A DNA stretch of 64,000 nt, taken from Rhynchopus euleeides (taxonomy: Eukaryota > Euglenozoa > Diplonemea > Diplonemida > Diplonemidae). The position numbers and the translations under genes were made by a program. The stretch is taken from NCBI GenBank assembly GCA_963210315.1, contig OY723308.1:186001-250000 (forward strand). Direction: 5' to 3'. Positions 1 through 12,093 of the stretch are shown here, one piece after another. The notes under the pieces are model-generated. The model ran no database searches. It saw nothing but the letters and a program-made list of their open reading frames with translations, and was not told the origin of the DNA. Numbering within the stretch: the stretch's first letter is position 1; the number at the start of each line of letters is the position of its first letter.

Positions 1-167
1 TGGCAAACCCATGCTTGATGCCAGCCAGGCTGCCCTTCTTCCCCCCGAAGCCCACCGTCGCATTCCCATTCAGGGCGGAGAGCGCGCGGCGCAGCTTCAT
101 GCCACAAGCCGTTTTCCGTGAACAATGGGGCAGATATGTGTGCTGTGCCTCGGACTCCCCTGCTTGC

Positions 168-204
168 GGTGTGGTGGTGGCGGTGGTGGTGGTGGTGGTG
201 GCAT
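168..204. repeat. GGT-rich microsatellite
   Basis: Run of GGT/GGC triplets in otherwise unassigned sequence. No gene is seen around it. Confidence 0.8.
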
Positions 205-595
205 GGCGACACCTCTATTCTTGCCAGGGCAGGCAACGCTTCTGCACCTGAGAGGGAAAGAGGCCATCCCCGCACCCCCCCCCTCGGCTATTATACCACC
301 CTGAAAGCTTCACGTGAAGGCACCACCTCATCAGAACAAACACCACCACCCCTCCCCTCCCCTACCCCGCTGGCATTGTGTCGCAAGAAACAGCCAACCC
401 ACATGTGGAAGTGCACAGGAAGCGTCAAACGGTCAGCTCGAATATGGGATTCGCGTTTGGGACGAGGGGTGGGGGCTGTGGGGAGGGGGGGGGGGCAAGG
501 CTGGACAAATGCTGCATTTTAAAAATAAAAAACATAGGAGGATTCTTCATATTCCTGGATTTCCCGAATTTCCTGGATTTCCCCCGGCCCCTTAG

Positions 596-880
596 GCGAT
601 TTCAGGGCGGACAGGGCGGACATATCCGGACAGGAAATCCGGGTGTCCGGATGTCCGGGTCCAATTTTGACCCCCCCCCCCCCCCCCGGACATTTCCCGA
701 ATTTCCCGCCCGGACATGTCCGGGCGGACATCCGGACATCCAGAAATGTCCGCCCCGGACAGGGCGGACATGTCCGGGCGGACATTTTCTGGTGTCCGGA
801 TGTCCGGGCGGACATGTCCGGACCCGGAAATTCGGGAAATCCAATTTTGACCCCCCCCCCGGACATGTCCGGCCAGGACC
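596..880. repeat. CCGGACA / TGTCCGG iterated palindromic cluster
   Basis: The heptamer TGTCCGG and its complement CCGGACA recur many times in both orientations, interspersed with C-homopolymers (about 22 C from 667) and short CCCGAATTTCC motifs. Both strands stay open in several frames because of the repeat, so the predicted Pro/Gly-rich peptides are not credible genes. Confidence 0.8.
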
Positions 881-963
881 TCAATAGTTTGATTTTTGGT
901 CCAGAAAATAGTTTGAAAATTTTTGAAATCTGGGTGCCCAAAAAAAATTTCCTAAGACCGGCG

Positions 964-1420
964 ATTTGTAGGGGGACCCTTTCGAATTTTTTTTTGGGGA
1001 AGGGTAAATTGAACGTTTTTGGCCAAATGAAGCCACTGCGACCATTCCCGGGCCTCAGAAATCAGATTTTGGCCCCTCAAATGCGGTGCCGGTCCGGACA
1101 AAAAATCGAAAAAATCGTGAAAAATGGCCCATTTTCCCCAGCCAAAAATGGGCCAAAAATGCCCCCCGGACACCCCCAGAGACATGTCCTAATCCGGGGT
1201 GCCAGTAGGGGGGACCTTTCGATTTTTTTTTCGAGGAGAGGTCAATTGAACGTTTTTGGACATCTGAGGCCACTGCGACCATTCCCAGGCCTCGGAAATG
1301 AGATTTTTGGCCCTCAAATGGGGTACCGGTCCCCACGAAATTCCGAAAAAAATCATGAAAATCGAAAGGTCCCACGCACCAAATTCTGCCCAAAAATCGT
1401 CAAAAATGGACATGTCATAC
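964..1420. repeat. ~240-bp direct repeat, two diverged copies
   Basis: The segment from about 966 (AGGGGGACC, then a T-run, AATTGAACGTTTTTGG and GCCACTGCGACCATTCC) is repeated from about 1206 with small substitutions, giving a period near 240 bp. A third fragment of the leading motif occurs near 1893-1925. Purine/pyrimidine runs dominate and there is no coding signal. Confidence 0.8.
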
Positions 1421-2001
1421 GCAGCAAGGGGGCAAACCACTCCCCAATGCTCAATGATTCCACGGCAAGCCAGATTTTCTGATCAATTGGTTTGTTTGAG
1501 CATGTTCCTGGCCCTTGTTTGGAAAGTAGATGACCCCTGGCTGGAGAGGACGGTTGTGCTCGACCGGACGGAGAGAGAACTTTCTCCATATCCACCTCCA
1601 CTCCACAATGCCACAAGTGGCAGGAAGGCCGGGTGTTACAGGCCTCAACCAGGGTTCCAAGGCTCTCCACTTCCTGGCTGCGTCAGGGATCACCGGGTAC
1701 AGCGAGCAGGATTCCCTGTCCTGACACCCCAGCATGTACCACCGGAAGAACCCGAAACAGCAGCCGCCCCTCATGGGGGTTGCAAGAGGCACGGAAATCG
1801 TTCAAATCGGACCAAGTCCGAAAATTCGGCACTTTCTTGGGTACAAATTGCGGTCCGAAATTTTCCGATTTTTTGAAAAAAGGCTAATTCTGTAAGGGGG
1901 ACCTTTTCGAATTTTTTTTTCGGGCACTTTTTCCACAAGGAAATGTCCGCCCTGTCCGCTACTGTCCGCTACTGTCCACTACCGATTTCAAGGATCCTCC
2001 A

Positions 2002-2518
2002 TAAAATAAAATAAAGTGCAATAAAATGCAGTAAAGTGCAATAAAGTGCAGGAGAGCGTGTTGTAGGGGTGGTCTTCACCATCCCGTTCGGGGAGGCTGG
2101 ACATCAGAGCGGACTGAAAGCACTCAAAGCAGGACTGAAGCCAGGCGGAGGCCGCACCGATCAGGTCCTGCTAACCCACCGACCCAACATAGGCAGGGCA
2201 CATCCATCCCGGCCTGCATTCTCTGCCGGAGCCTTGGTGCATCCCTGTGACCTTCAGGAGAACCTCCGTGCAGGAGCGGTACTTTTTGCCATCTTCTGCG
2301 GGTTTGCGGCTGTCCGCAAACTTGCAGACGTGGCTGCACCTCTGTAAAGTGGGTGTGACTCCAGCATTTGGCCTGTCCATAGTGGTCCTCCCAGCTGTAC
2401 GTATGCGAAGCCCAAGGCACCACTCAGGACCATGCACTTTATCCAAAAATCCGGAAAATAAAATACAATAAAATGCAGTAAAATGCAGTATAATAAAGTG
2501 CAGTAAAGTGCAGTAAAA
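2002..2518. repeat. Two AATAAA(G/A)TGCAGT minisatellite tracts flanking ~400 bp
   Basis: Short tandem tracts of AATAAAATGCAGT / AATAAAGTGCAGT lie at about 2003-2052 and 2456-2517 with unrelated sequence between. They contain AATAAA motifs but are not tied to any gene. Origin unknown; they may be the two ends of a small insertion. Confidence 0.6.
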
Positions 2519-5500
2519 ATTTGCTGCCAGCCTTGGGGGGGGGGGGGGGGCGCCTGCCTGCATCACACCTCTCGAAATAACCTCAAATACCCTGGCCTGT
2601 CACAGCCCCCATGAACCGGGCCTCTGGGAAGGGGGGTGTGTGTGAGGGCTGGGTGTCTAGTTTTCGGGGGGAGCGGGGGGGGGGGAGCACCTTTCTTTTC
2701 CATGATCTGCAGGAATCCACGGAAAACCCACACAACACCACCACCTCCTCCCCCCCGCCCGCCCGCCCGCCAGAGAAGAGCGTTTCCACTGATCTCCTCC
2801 GCAAAAACCCCCCCCCCCCCTACTCCACCCTCCCTCGACTTGGTTAGACGACCTCCTATGAGACTGGACTCTTTCTGGCAGCCTCTTCAGAGAATGTCAG
2901 CGGTTCGTCCCCCGTCCCCCCACCCCCATCCATGCTCGGTGCCGATTCGCCCATTTGTTGCGAGAATGAGAGAGAGAGAGAGAGAGAAGACTTGTGTGTT
3001 GTGTGCGGCAAACAGCATGGTGGCAAGGAGTGTTTGATCAAAAAAGGCTTTGCACGGCAAAACCTTTCTTTGGATCTTATCCCAAAGGGACACGGCAAAA
3101 AGGCCTCCTTTGCGCCTCGGCGTGGGGAGGACATCGCACACAGGGGGGGCAAGGTGCTCGGTACGCCTCCCACTCACACACACCACACGAAGCTGTTGTG
3201 AAGACCTTCATAGTCGTGTGGAGTCACCGAGCACCACACGCCCTTGGTGTGAGCCCCACTGTGACACACGTGAAATCTCTCTTTTTTTGGAAAGCATCAG
3301 TGCCGTCTGGGAGGGGCAGGCCACCAACCTGCCCTTCAATCCCATAGGGTAAAGCACGCCGCTAGGTGCGCATCCCACACACACACACCACACGAAGCTG
3401 TTGACACGGGGAGACTCGGTTTGAGTGAGATGAGAGAGATAGGCAGAGAGAGACAGAGGGGGTCTCAGCTCGCAACAAAAGCAAAACAGGGCGTGCATCT
3501 GGTGGTTGCAGTGCGGGGCATGCCAGCTCCCTCTTTCCTTTGAGTGGGCCGGTCGCTTTGCAAAGCACACCCCACCTCACACGCATGTGGGGGAGACGTA
3601 CACCCTGCAAAAAACGGAGTGGGTCCACCCCAGCTGCGTGTGTGTGTGCGCGGTGAATCTTTTGATCTAATGTTGCAGTGCCACACACACGCGTATCCCC
3701 CGTGGGCCCAAGGCACCCCTCCGATAATGCACATCTCATCATCTCTCTCTGATGCTGGTTGCTGGCAAACCGACCCTCCACGAACTGTGAACACAACCTC
3801 ATTCTTTCTCACACGGTAAATTGCTTGGGTGGTGGAGGCCACACTGAGCGACACACAGCTACCACCCGCTGTCTTTTTTGTACAACGTCACCCACCCCAC
3901 TCCCCCCTCCCAAGCGTTTCTCTTCTGTCGTAGTGCAGAGCACACCGAGCACCCCCTGCTCGTTGGTGTGCTCTCCACCGTGCCGTTGTACACACGTACC
4001 CGTTACACCCACACACCCCCTCCCCTCTTGGGGAGTCTACTCCAGAGATACCAAAACAGAATAGAAGAAAAAAAAACGTTCAGAACAAACAAAAAAAAGG
4101 CAGACAGTTGAGTTGCCGGTGGGACAAAAGAAAATTGACGCGGCGGTGGTGTGGGCAGCAGATATATGGGGGGAGGAGGAGGAACCGGAGCAGGCGTGAG
4201 TGTGTGGCGACCACAGGGCCTTGTTATGTGTGGAGACCCTGCGCGGATCCCGAGTGTGTGTGTGGGGTGGTTGGATGAGAAAGAACCCCAGACAGGGGGG
4301 AGGGGGGTATGGCGGCGGTATTGTTTTGAGGATGCAAGGGGTGATGATCTCCTGTGGTGAACCTGATTTGGTGATCACAGCCGCTTCTAAGTTGGGGGGG
4401 GGGGGGGGTGTTCGGCACGTCGCGATCGACAGCTCGAGAGCTGGGCCGAAGGGAGGCGGCCTGCCACCCGACACTGCATCCATCTCTGCACCGCGCGACC
4501 ACGTGGCACTCACGAACCACAGCCACATTTCATTTGCCGCAAAATACAATGCACAACACGGACCGAGCGTGCAAACCTTTGACGCAATTTACAAACTATC
4601 CGCTGGCACTCGAATCAGGAGATGCATCGGAGTGTGCTGGTTGCATTTTCGCCCCAGCCCGCACCGAGTTATCCGCCGTACACCTTAACCTGGCATGCAC
4701 CGGGCGGTGGGGCAGCATCAATCACGATGTGCCCTAACGCGCCTTCTCCCTCTATAGCCGATCGGCGATGGCGTGTGTGCTAGCCAGTCACGGGAAGCTG
4801 AATTAATTTGCATTCCAAAAGTGGGGTTTTGCTGCAATAAGGGGTGGAACAAATTCAGGGCCTGCACAGAGGCCTTCCCCTGTCTTTGTGGGAAAAGAGC
4901 GGTTGAACGGTTTGAACATTCTTTTTTGGCTGGGTATTGCTCCCCACCCCCGGGCCCGCACTTTCCCGCAGTGCCAACTGTGATTTGTGCATCTATTACT
5001 CACAGGCGAAACACTACACCGGGTTGGCATAGGCCTGCTGTGTTTTAAAAAATGCCACTTTGGAAATACACATGCAATTGTCTTACATGTCGGGGGGGGG
5101 GGGGTGAATGAGTAGGACGCCCACACACACACACACTCAAAGCTCGGACCAACCACCCCTCCCACGCACGACTCTCGCTGACAACCGCGGAAAAGGCTCA
5201 GATAAGGCGTCATCCCTTGCAGTCCCAACGCCGCAGTCGTGGCGGGAGGAGCTGAGGGCAGGTGATTGTTGAGTCGGGTGTGGTGGGGAGGATGAGTTTA
5301 AATTTGCCGGCATTATGCTGCTAAAAGAGAAGGTGGCACACGACCCACACACCACACACCACACCCACACCGCACGGCCAACACAGACAACCCACCGGGG
5401 ATACCCCCACCCCCTGCTGCTGATGCGATCTCCACAGGACACACACGCGTGAATCTTTGAACAGGTTGTTGTTACACCGTGGTGAATTTGTTGGCCCACC

Positions 5501-6361
5501 CCCTCCCACTCGAAACAGACGTGCCAGCTTTGGGATGAGCTTCACTGTCCCACACAGGTTGATCCTGTTGTGCAGTGTAGGCCGCACCGAGCGAAACGCT
5601 GGGTGACATCCTCCACAAAGCCTTTGGGTGGATGTCATGTCAGCAAAACCAACCTTCAAACCCGTGGTCAGCTCGGCAAACTCTTCGGGGGGGGTCCGAA
5701 CGCCGCCCCGGCTGCACTGCAGAGGTTTCTCTGGTCATCTCTCGAAGACACAGATGCAGCCGTTGGGTCCAGCCTCCCCGGAGAGGTGCCTAAGAGAGTC
5801 CCACACTCCCCCCCCCCCCCCAGCAGCTGTGCCTTTGGTAACAAAAATACGTCTTCCCGCGCAGGAACCACAAAAATATCTATCGGCACCTCAGGCAGGG
5901 CTGCGATGACACGAGGCCGGAAGGGGTCCATCTAAAATAGGACCAGCGGGGGTGGTACCCACCGAGGGTGCGTTGGCGATGCACGAGGCCGGAAGGGGTG
6001 GGGGTGGGGGTGGTGGGTGTGTGCTGAGCGCGTGCTGGGGAAAGATGCCGATACTTTTTGTCCGAAAAAGAAGAACCCAAACCTAGACCTATGTGCCCCC
6101 CCCCCCACCCCCACCCCCCCAAACAGTAGATGGAGAGAGGGTGGCACCACACCCCACAGCACGCGGAAGAGGGGGGGGGGGGGCGTTTTGTGTTATTTCA
6201 TTCATCTCTCAGCTGCGCTGCTCCCCCACCCGGTTGCTGCTCTCACCACGCTAGCTGCTGTGGCGTGTTTATACACCAGCACAACCCATCACACGTCCCA
6301 CACTATTTCAGAACCCGAGCTCACAGGCGCACCGATTTGAGTGCGAGCAGGAAAGGGCACA
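2519..6361. other. Gene-poor low-complexity region
   Basis: About 3.8 kb rich in CACACA, GAGAGA (near 2968-2987) and long G or C homopolymers (for example 2537-2550, 4396-4409, 5808-5821, 6087-6120, 6170-6182). Open frames are short, occur on both strands over the same DNA and show no recognisable domain. I see no supportable gene, RNA or regulatory site. Confidence 0.6.
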
Positions 6362-8927
6362 TCACGAATGCTTGCTGGGGTTGAACGAATGTGCCTGGTG
6401 CTTCCGCTTCGCCAGCCAAGACTGCGGCTCGTGGCTGGCACCGAGCAAGCCAATCTGTTATGGGGGAGGAGGATGTAGGTGTGTGACAGAGGGAATTGAC
6501 GCCATACCTGCTGCGAGATAGACGCCTTGCCCAGGCTGAAGAAGCTCGCGCTGACCCGCTTCATCTCCTTCTGCTGTTTGGCGATGGCCTCCGCCATCTT
6601 GTCCTCCACCCGGGCCTTCTGGCTCCCCCTCGCGTCGAGGCTCGCCCGCATGTTCTGCGACTGCTCCGACAGCTTCTGCACATCCCTCGGGAAGGACGAT
6701 GGCGCGGCCTGCTGCTTCCGCAGCTTCTCCAGCTCCGCCGACTTCTGCTTGAAATCCGACTTCGCATCCACGAGATCCCCCTTCAGCTGCTGCACCTCCT
6801 TCTCCAACTCATCGTGCACCTGGTCCTTCACCTTCACCTCCTCCTTGAGGGAGTCGAGACGCGCCTGGAAGTCGCTCGGAATCGAGGAGGCACCCTTTGC
6901 CTGCTCCTCAGCCTCCTCCAGGCGGGACTTGTAGTCTGCGACCTGCTCCAAGAGCTCCATGGTCTTCGCCTTCGACTTGTCTTGGGATGCCTGCAGCTTC
7001 TCGCACTCCTCGTCCCGCTCGCGCAGGTCCTCCCGGAGGGTGCAGATCTCACGCTTGATGGAGAGCAGCTCGTCTCTGTCGCGCGCAGAGGCACCGCCAC
7101 CAAGCTCATCGGCCAGCGAGCTGCTGGCGGGCTGCGCCTGCTGTGCGGACTCCAGCTCCAGCTTGAGTGAGGCGGTGTCGGCCTTCATCTGGCGTATGCT
7201 ACGCTGTGCTGCGACCAGCTCTTCCTTCACCGGCTGCAGCTCGTTTTCTGCCTCCTCGAGGCGGCGGAGGGCGTCCTGCAGCTTGACGTCCATCACGACC
7301 TTCTCGGCGTTGACCTCCTCTGCGCGCTTCAGCTTCCCGTCGGCACGGTCGAGCTGCCCGGTGAGGCGGAGCGCGCGTGCCATCTCCTCGTCGAGCTTCG
7401 ACTCCGCCGCCTCCATGCTCATCTTGTAGTGGTTGCGCTCCTTCGTCACCTGCTCCCGCTGCTCCCGGATGTGCGCCACCTTCTCCGCCTCGCGCTTCGC
7501 CTCAGCCAGGTCGTGCTGTGCGATCTGCAGCTCGTCGGCGGTCTGCACCCACTCGGTCTCCTTCGACATGAAGTCTGCAGGGGGGGCGGTGGTGGCGGAG
7601 AGGTTGGGAGATAGAGCCCATACCTTGGATGCGCTTCTGGAGGTCGACAATCACTTGGTCCTTTGCCATCAGCTCGGCTGCAAGCTTGTCGACGGAGGCG
7701 CTGTGGAGAGCGTGGGGGGGTTGGTTGGGGCAATTGACAACATGAGGGGCTGGGGTGGCTGTGTGCCCGTTTGAGCAGTGGGGCACACACAGGCAACACA
7801 CCTGTTGGAGAGAGACGCCTCCGCTGGTTCGGGGGACGGGAGCTGCGAGAACTGCTTGTCGTAGAGTTGCTGGTACTTTTGTTCGACGATCGCCTTCTCG
7901 TCGCGCTGCATCGCAAGCCCCTGCGAGAGATGGTGGTGTGGGAGGTAACAAGGAGGGGCGACTGGTGGGGACATCATCTGTGCAGACACGCCAGATCTTA
8001 CGCCCCGAAGGCAAAAACACAGGCGCCACGGAACGGCTGGACGCAGTCCTTGCCACCCTTAAGATGGTGATGTGAAGCCGCGATACGCATATGCCCCCCC
8101 CCCCCCCCTCCCCAGTGTTCAAAGAGGAAAGCAGCACTACACCACCCCCCTACCCCACCCCGTGTGGTGTGACCCGCAGGCAATGAATTGAGCAAGCGCC
8201 GGGCGTGGCAGACACTCTTCTTACACCCAGGGACAGGGCATACTTGTTCGAGGGCAGAGAGATCCTGCGCCTGATCACGGAGCTTGTCTTCGAGAGAGGA
8301 GATCATCTCTTCGTAGTCTGCTGCGGTCTTCGAGTGGCTGAGGAGATGTGCGGGGTCGGCGTGTGTCGGGGAGGGGTGAGGCGAGGACGATGCAGCAGGC
8401 ACCGGACCATCCGTGCTTTCGAAGGTGTCCTCGTCATCCTCGACGAGGTCTGTGGGGTCCAGGTTGTGGCGCTGCTGCACGTCCTGCATGATGCTCATCA
8501 GGCACTCCGGCACATCCGCCGTCTCCTCGCTCCCCTGCAGCGGCATGATCATGGTCCCCAGCTCCTCCGTGCGGGTGCTTGCGAACATGCTAGTCAGCAG
8601 GAGCTCCAGCAGGTTTTTGATCTCCGAAACACACTTCTCCTCCGCAATGGCATCCGTGTTGACAAGCTCCGTCACATCCAGGCCGGTGCCGAACCTTTTG
8701 TAAACCTTGTTGAGGCGGCTGACAACCTCATCCAGGTTGCCCTTGGTGAGGACCCAGTTTTCCTTCCGCACCAGAACTCTCTCGGGGATCTGGTGCTTCG
8801 GGTGCATGCGTGAGAAGATGTCGGCCAGCACCAGGCCGTCGCTCAGCGACTCAAAGTCGGTGGGGGCAGCATCGATGAAAAGCCCCACCCAGCACAGCAG
8901 GGCAGCGTCCTGCTCGGAAACACCCAT
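6362..8927 (-). CDS. HOOK: HOOK-family microtubule/dynein adaptor-like protein, five exons
   Basis: Exons (minus): 8927-8244, 7920-7802, 7700-7624, 7574-6508, 6454-6362. Every intron is GT-AG, phases agree, and they join into 679 aa, close to the length usual for Hook proteins. The start MGVSEQ places the N-terminal Hook/calponin-like helical domain at about residues 5-155 (WVGLFIDAAP, GLVLADIF, VSRLNKVYKRFG, EIKNLLELLLTSMFA). An acidic Ser-rich linker follows, then a continuous coiled coil from about 205 to 640, and a basic tail ending SFNPSKHS. Hook proteins link cargo to dynein at microtubule minus ends; in apicomplexans a HOOK complex moves secretory organelles. Family assignment rests on motif pattern, not a search. 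An upstream in-frame Met near 9134 would only add low-complexity His/Thr sequence, so I reject it. Confidence 0.8.
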
Positions 8928-9640
8928 CGTGCGGTCAGGGCAAACAGAACCCTCCCCGCCCCGACCTTTGAGGGATGTCCTGTCGCAGGGTGTGTGTGTG
9001 TGTGGCGCTGTGTTTGAAACCAGAGTTTGCGTAGCGCACTCAGTCTCGAGTCCTCGAGTGACCACGCTGTGTGTGGCGCTGTGTGTGTGAGTAGGGATCA
9101 CATCAAAGAGCAGGCTGCACTGTGTGATATACACTCCGACAAAAAAAGACTCGTGTGTGTGTGTGTGTGTGTGTGTGGGCAGTGGTGACGCAAAAAAAAC
9201 CTTTAGAGCAGTGTCATACCTGAATGTTGCCCGGTATGAGTATAAGGATTTTCAGAATTGCCAATAATTTTTTTTCTTGGTGGTTCAGGCCCAAATGGTG
9301 TGAACAAATAATATTTCCGGAGAAAGAAAAGTACCATGGCGTGAGCCACGGATCCCAATGATGCAAATAAACGCATTTTCGGGAGGCAGGGCTTTCCCTA
9401 AATCCATACCCTAACCCGGGGACCGGCGATTTCAAGATTTTCCCTCTGTTTGGCGCGTTTTTTTTGCAGCCCCTGTGCGCGTTTTTTTTGCAGGGGAAGG
9501 GTGTGGGCTGAAGAGGGGGAAAATGATGAAGATTTCAAAAAAATAGTATACTCGTGGAACGGGTTCGCACGAATCATTTCATTGCGGCCAGAAAAGGTTG
9601 GTTTATCCGCACTCGGGGATCTCCCGGTGAGCAGCAAGTC
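8928..9640. other. Intergenic, GT microsatellite at 9150-9178
   Basis: Upstream flank of the HOOK gene. It contains a (GT)n run at 9150-9178, a shorter GT run near 8990-9002 and two GCGCGTTTTTTTTGCAG repeats at about 9449-9496. No gene seen. Confidence 0.6.
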
Positions 9641-9790
9641 GGGTGGCAGAATGGGCTGGTTTCACTCCCAAGCTGCACAGTAGGCTGTTCCAGGGTACAA
9701 AAAGGCGCGTCCCAACCGCGGATGTTCACTACCGTGGCCTCCGGCGGCTGGGGGGCTCCGCCCCCCAGACCCCCCTGTGACATGGACTTG
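9641..9790 (+). repeat. Dispersed hairpin repeat, copy at 9722-9778
   Basis: Contains ACCGTGGCCTCCGGCGG followed by a GGGGGG-CTCCG-CCCCCC hairpin and AGACCCCC. The same block recurs at 10473-10525, 10645-10692 and 25066-25115 (plus) and, reversed, at 16686-16740, 16863-16920 and 23183-23240. The reversed copies lie inside the CAGGC-type DNA transposons. Confidence 0.85.
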
Positions 9791-9885
9791 TCCGCTGCGG
9801 AGGGGTCGTGCAGGTCTAGTGGGTAGAGGGACCGTAAACAGCCGACAAGGCGGGCCCCAGTGACGAAAGCCAGCTATGGGTGTCA

Positions 9886-9990
9886 ACAAGCACCCCATGG
9901 CCAAAATGACCCCACCACGATACGCACGGATTCCAACCGTTCCAAAGAACGGGTTTTTGGGAAATTTGAGGAGGGGGTCCCGCTGGGACC
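9886..9990 (+). repeat. Dispersed repeat with ATGGCCAAAATGACCCCAC motif
   Basis: Core CACCCCATGGCCAAAATG, then ACGATNCGCACNGATTCCAA, then AACGGGTTTTTGG and a GGGGGTCCCGCTGGG end. Diverged copies lie at about 11286-11395 and 11483-11560 on this strand, and reversed at about 41757-41850 and 49351-49444. No coding capacity is seen; it is a short interspersed repeat of unknown class. Confidence 0.75.
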
Positions 9991-10439
9991 CCTGAGTCAA
10001 TGCAGAATATCGGACGTTTTCCATCGATTTCTGCACCTTTGGAGCGGTTGGCAAATAAGACAAACAGAACTTTTTTTGCCCCTCTGGAGCTGTCTTGAAG
10101 ACAGATGTGTCAAAACATGCCAAAAAGTAGGTTTTGCAGGAGCTCAGGTGGCATAGGGGCCGGGCAAGCTCCCCCGAGAAGTGCCCCTACTGTGCGCGTT
10201 TTTTTTGTACCCGAAACCGGTTCCCAGCCCCCCCGGACCCAATATTTAGGGAAAGCCCTGTCGGGAGGAGGAAAAAATGGCCCAAAAATGGGCCCGGGCG
10301 GGCCAGCCCATGGGGCCTGGCCCATGTCCTCAGTGTCTGTCATTGAACCTCTGGCTTTGAGGCGACGATCCAGCCCGCACTGACGAGCCTTGGCGCCCTC
10401 ATCGAACCCTTGGGCGCAATTTACGCAAGTTCAGGAAGA

Positions 10440-10800
10440 TGGACTGTACCGCACAAGGAACAGATGTTCAGTACCGTGGCCTCCGGCGGCTGGGGGGCTC
10501 TGCCCCCCAGACCCCCGCGTGACGTATGCCTGTCGACCAAGCCCTTTGGGATCACATCAGGTCATGGAATCCAGAGACCGCCCTCAGGAGGACGCACCCA
10601 ACTCACCACAGAATCTGTACCCCACAAGGAACAGGTGTTCGCGACCGTGGCCTCCGGCGGCTGGGGGGCTCCGCCCCCCAGACCCCCCTGTGGACCTCTT
10701 TGCATTCTCTGGACCACCTCTAAGGGTGCACCACTCTTCTACAGGGTCAAACTGCATATTCCCACGTTTTCTCGTGTTTCTGTACGGGGTCTAATAAAAT
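10440..10800 (+). repeat. Related repeat with two hairpin blocks
   Basis: Carries two hairpin blocks (10473-10525 and 10645-10692) separated by TCACATCAGGTCATGGAATCC and CAGGAGGACGC motifs. That order and spacing match, in reverse complement, the interior of the DNA transposon at 16354-17221. It is probably a diverged or truncated relative; I see no matching terminal repeats here. Confidence 0.65.
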
Positions 10801-10952
10801 ATGGACTCATCCGCAGAACACGTCTGGGGGCACCATGGATTCCAATGTTCCGAAACATGCCGTTTTCGGTGTTTTTCGGGTCACCTGCGGTGCGCACCAC
10901 CCAAAAAATGGGATGAAACAGGTCACGAAAACCAAGAAAAAAATTGAGTATA

Positions 10953-12093
10953 ATGGTGTTGCTGAAAGTGCTTCGCATGATGTGCGCACGAACTACGCAC
11001 AAGTACGCACGAACTACGCAATATGGCCTCGTAATGTCACTTTTTTATTTTGTACTGGGGCGGGACCAGTAATTAGCTCAAAAAGGCTGAAAAAATGCCG
11101 AAAATTTTCGAATCCCAGTCAGGGACCACTCTGAATCACCTGTATTGTGCAAAGAAACGGGTTTGTTTGCCGAAAAATCACAATGTGTGCCCTCTACAGG
11201 CCCCCCTACCCCCCGAGTACTCGGGGGGTAGGGGGGTATGAGGGGGGGGTGTTTTCACCCAATTGGTGTTCCCAGTAAGAGGTGTAAATGGACACCCCAT
11301 GGCCAAAACGACCCCACTGCGATCCGCACAGATCCCAAACGTTCCAAATAACGGGTTTTTGGAACACCCAAGGAGGGGTCCCGCTGGGTGGGCTGGTGTG
11401 GTTGCCTCTCAGTCACATCCTATGACCAGCCCCTGGGCCAGACCCACGTTTCACGGACGAAGCTTGACAGCTCGACCACAGAAATGACCCCACTACGATC
11501 CGCACAGATTCCAAATAGTCAAAGGAACAGGGTTTTGCAACACCCGAGTAGGGGGCTCCTTTAGGGGGCGTTTTGGTACAATCTCGGCTCTGTAGTGAGA
11601 AGGGGTTTCGCAGGCAGTGTCCTTAGCCTTCAGCCACTGTCAAGTAAGCCCATTCTATGGCTTGTCTTGAGGGTGCGTTGTCATCTGTTGGTCTCAGGTA
11701 CAGACAAACAAACGCTGCAGCTGGGCGAGGACTGACTGATGTGTCTTCCGACGTTCGAGACTTCGGACAACCTAGTTTGGTGAGTCTCGAGCCAGGCTCC
11801 TAAGGCCTCCAGAGACAGGTCCTTCCGCAGCAGTCAGAAGAATGACTTCCTGCAAACCAGAGGGCCTGGGTGGATATTTGGGCCACATGGAGGCCCCCTA
11901 CATCAGGAAATGGGCACCACAAGGTCTGGGACGAGGCCGGTGGTAGTGTTGGTGCAGTCTGGGCTCTGTCTTGGAGGTAGCGTGTCCCACAGGAGAGAAT
12001 AAAAAAGTGGCATTATTGCTTATGCACAATGTACGCACAAACTACGCAAAACTACGCACGAACTACGCAATTTGGGCCTTTCAGCAACACCAT
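10953..12093. mobile_element. Candidate TIR element, 1.14 kb, non-coding
   Basis: ATGGTGTTGCTGAAAG at 10953-10968 is matched exactly in reverse complement at 12078-12093. Homology continues inward: AATG(T/C)CACTTTTTTATT occurs near both ends. Each end also carries iterations of TACGCACGAACTACGCA, which read in the same plus-strand direction at both ends although the surrounding TIR is inverted. ATA flanks both sides and may be a short target duplication, but this is weak. The interior holds two copies of the ATGGCCAAAA repeat and no transposase. Confidence 0.6.

Noticed and set aside
8928-9134. Upstream extension of the HOOK gene N-terminus
   Set aside because: It would add His/Thr-rich translated GTGTGT sequence; the Hook domain begins right after the Met at 8927.
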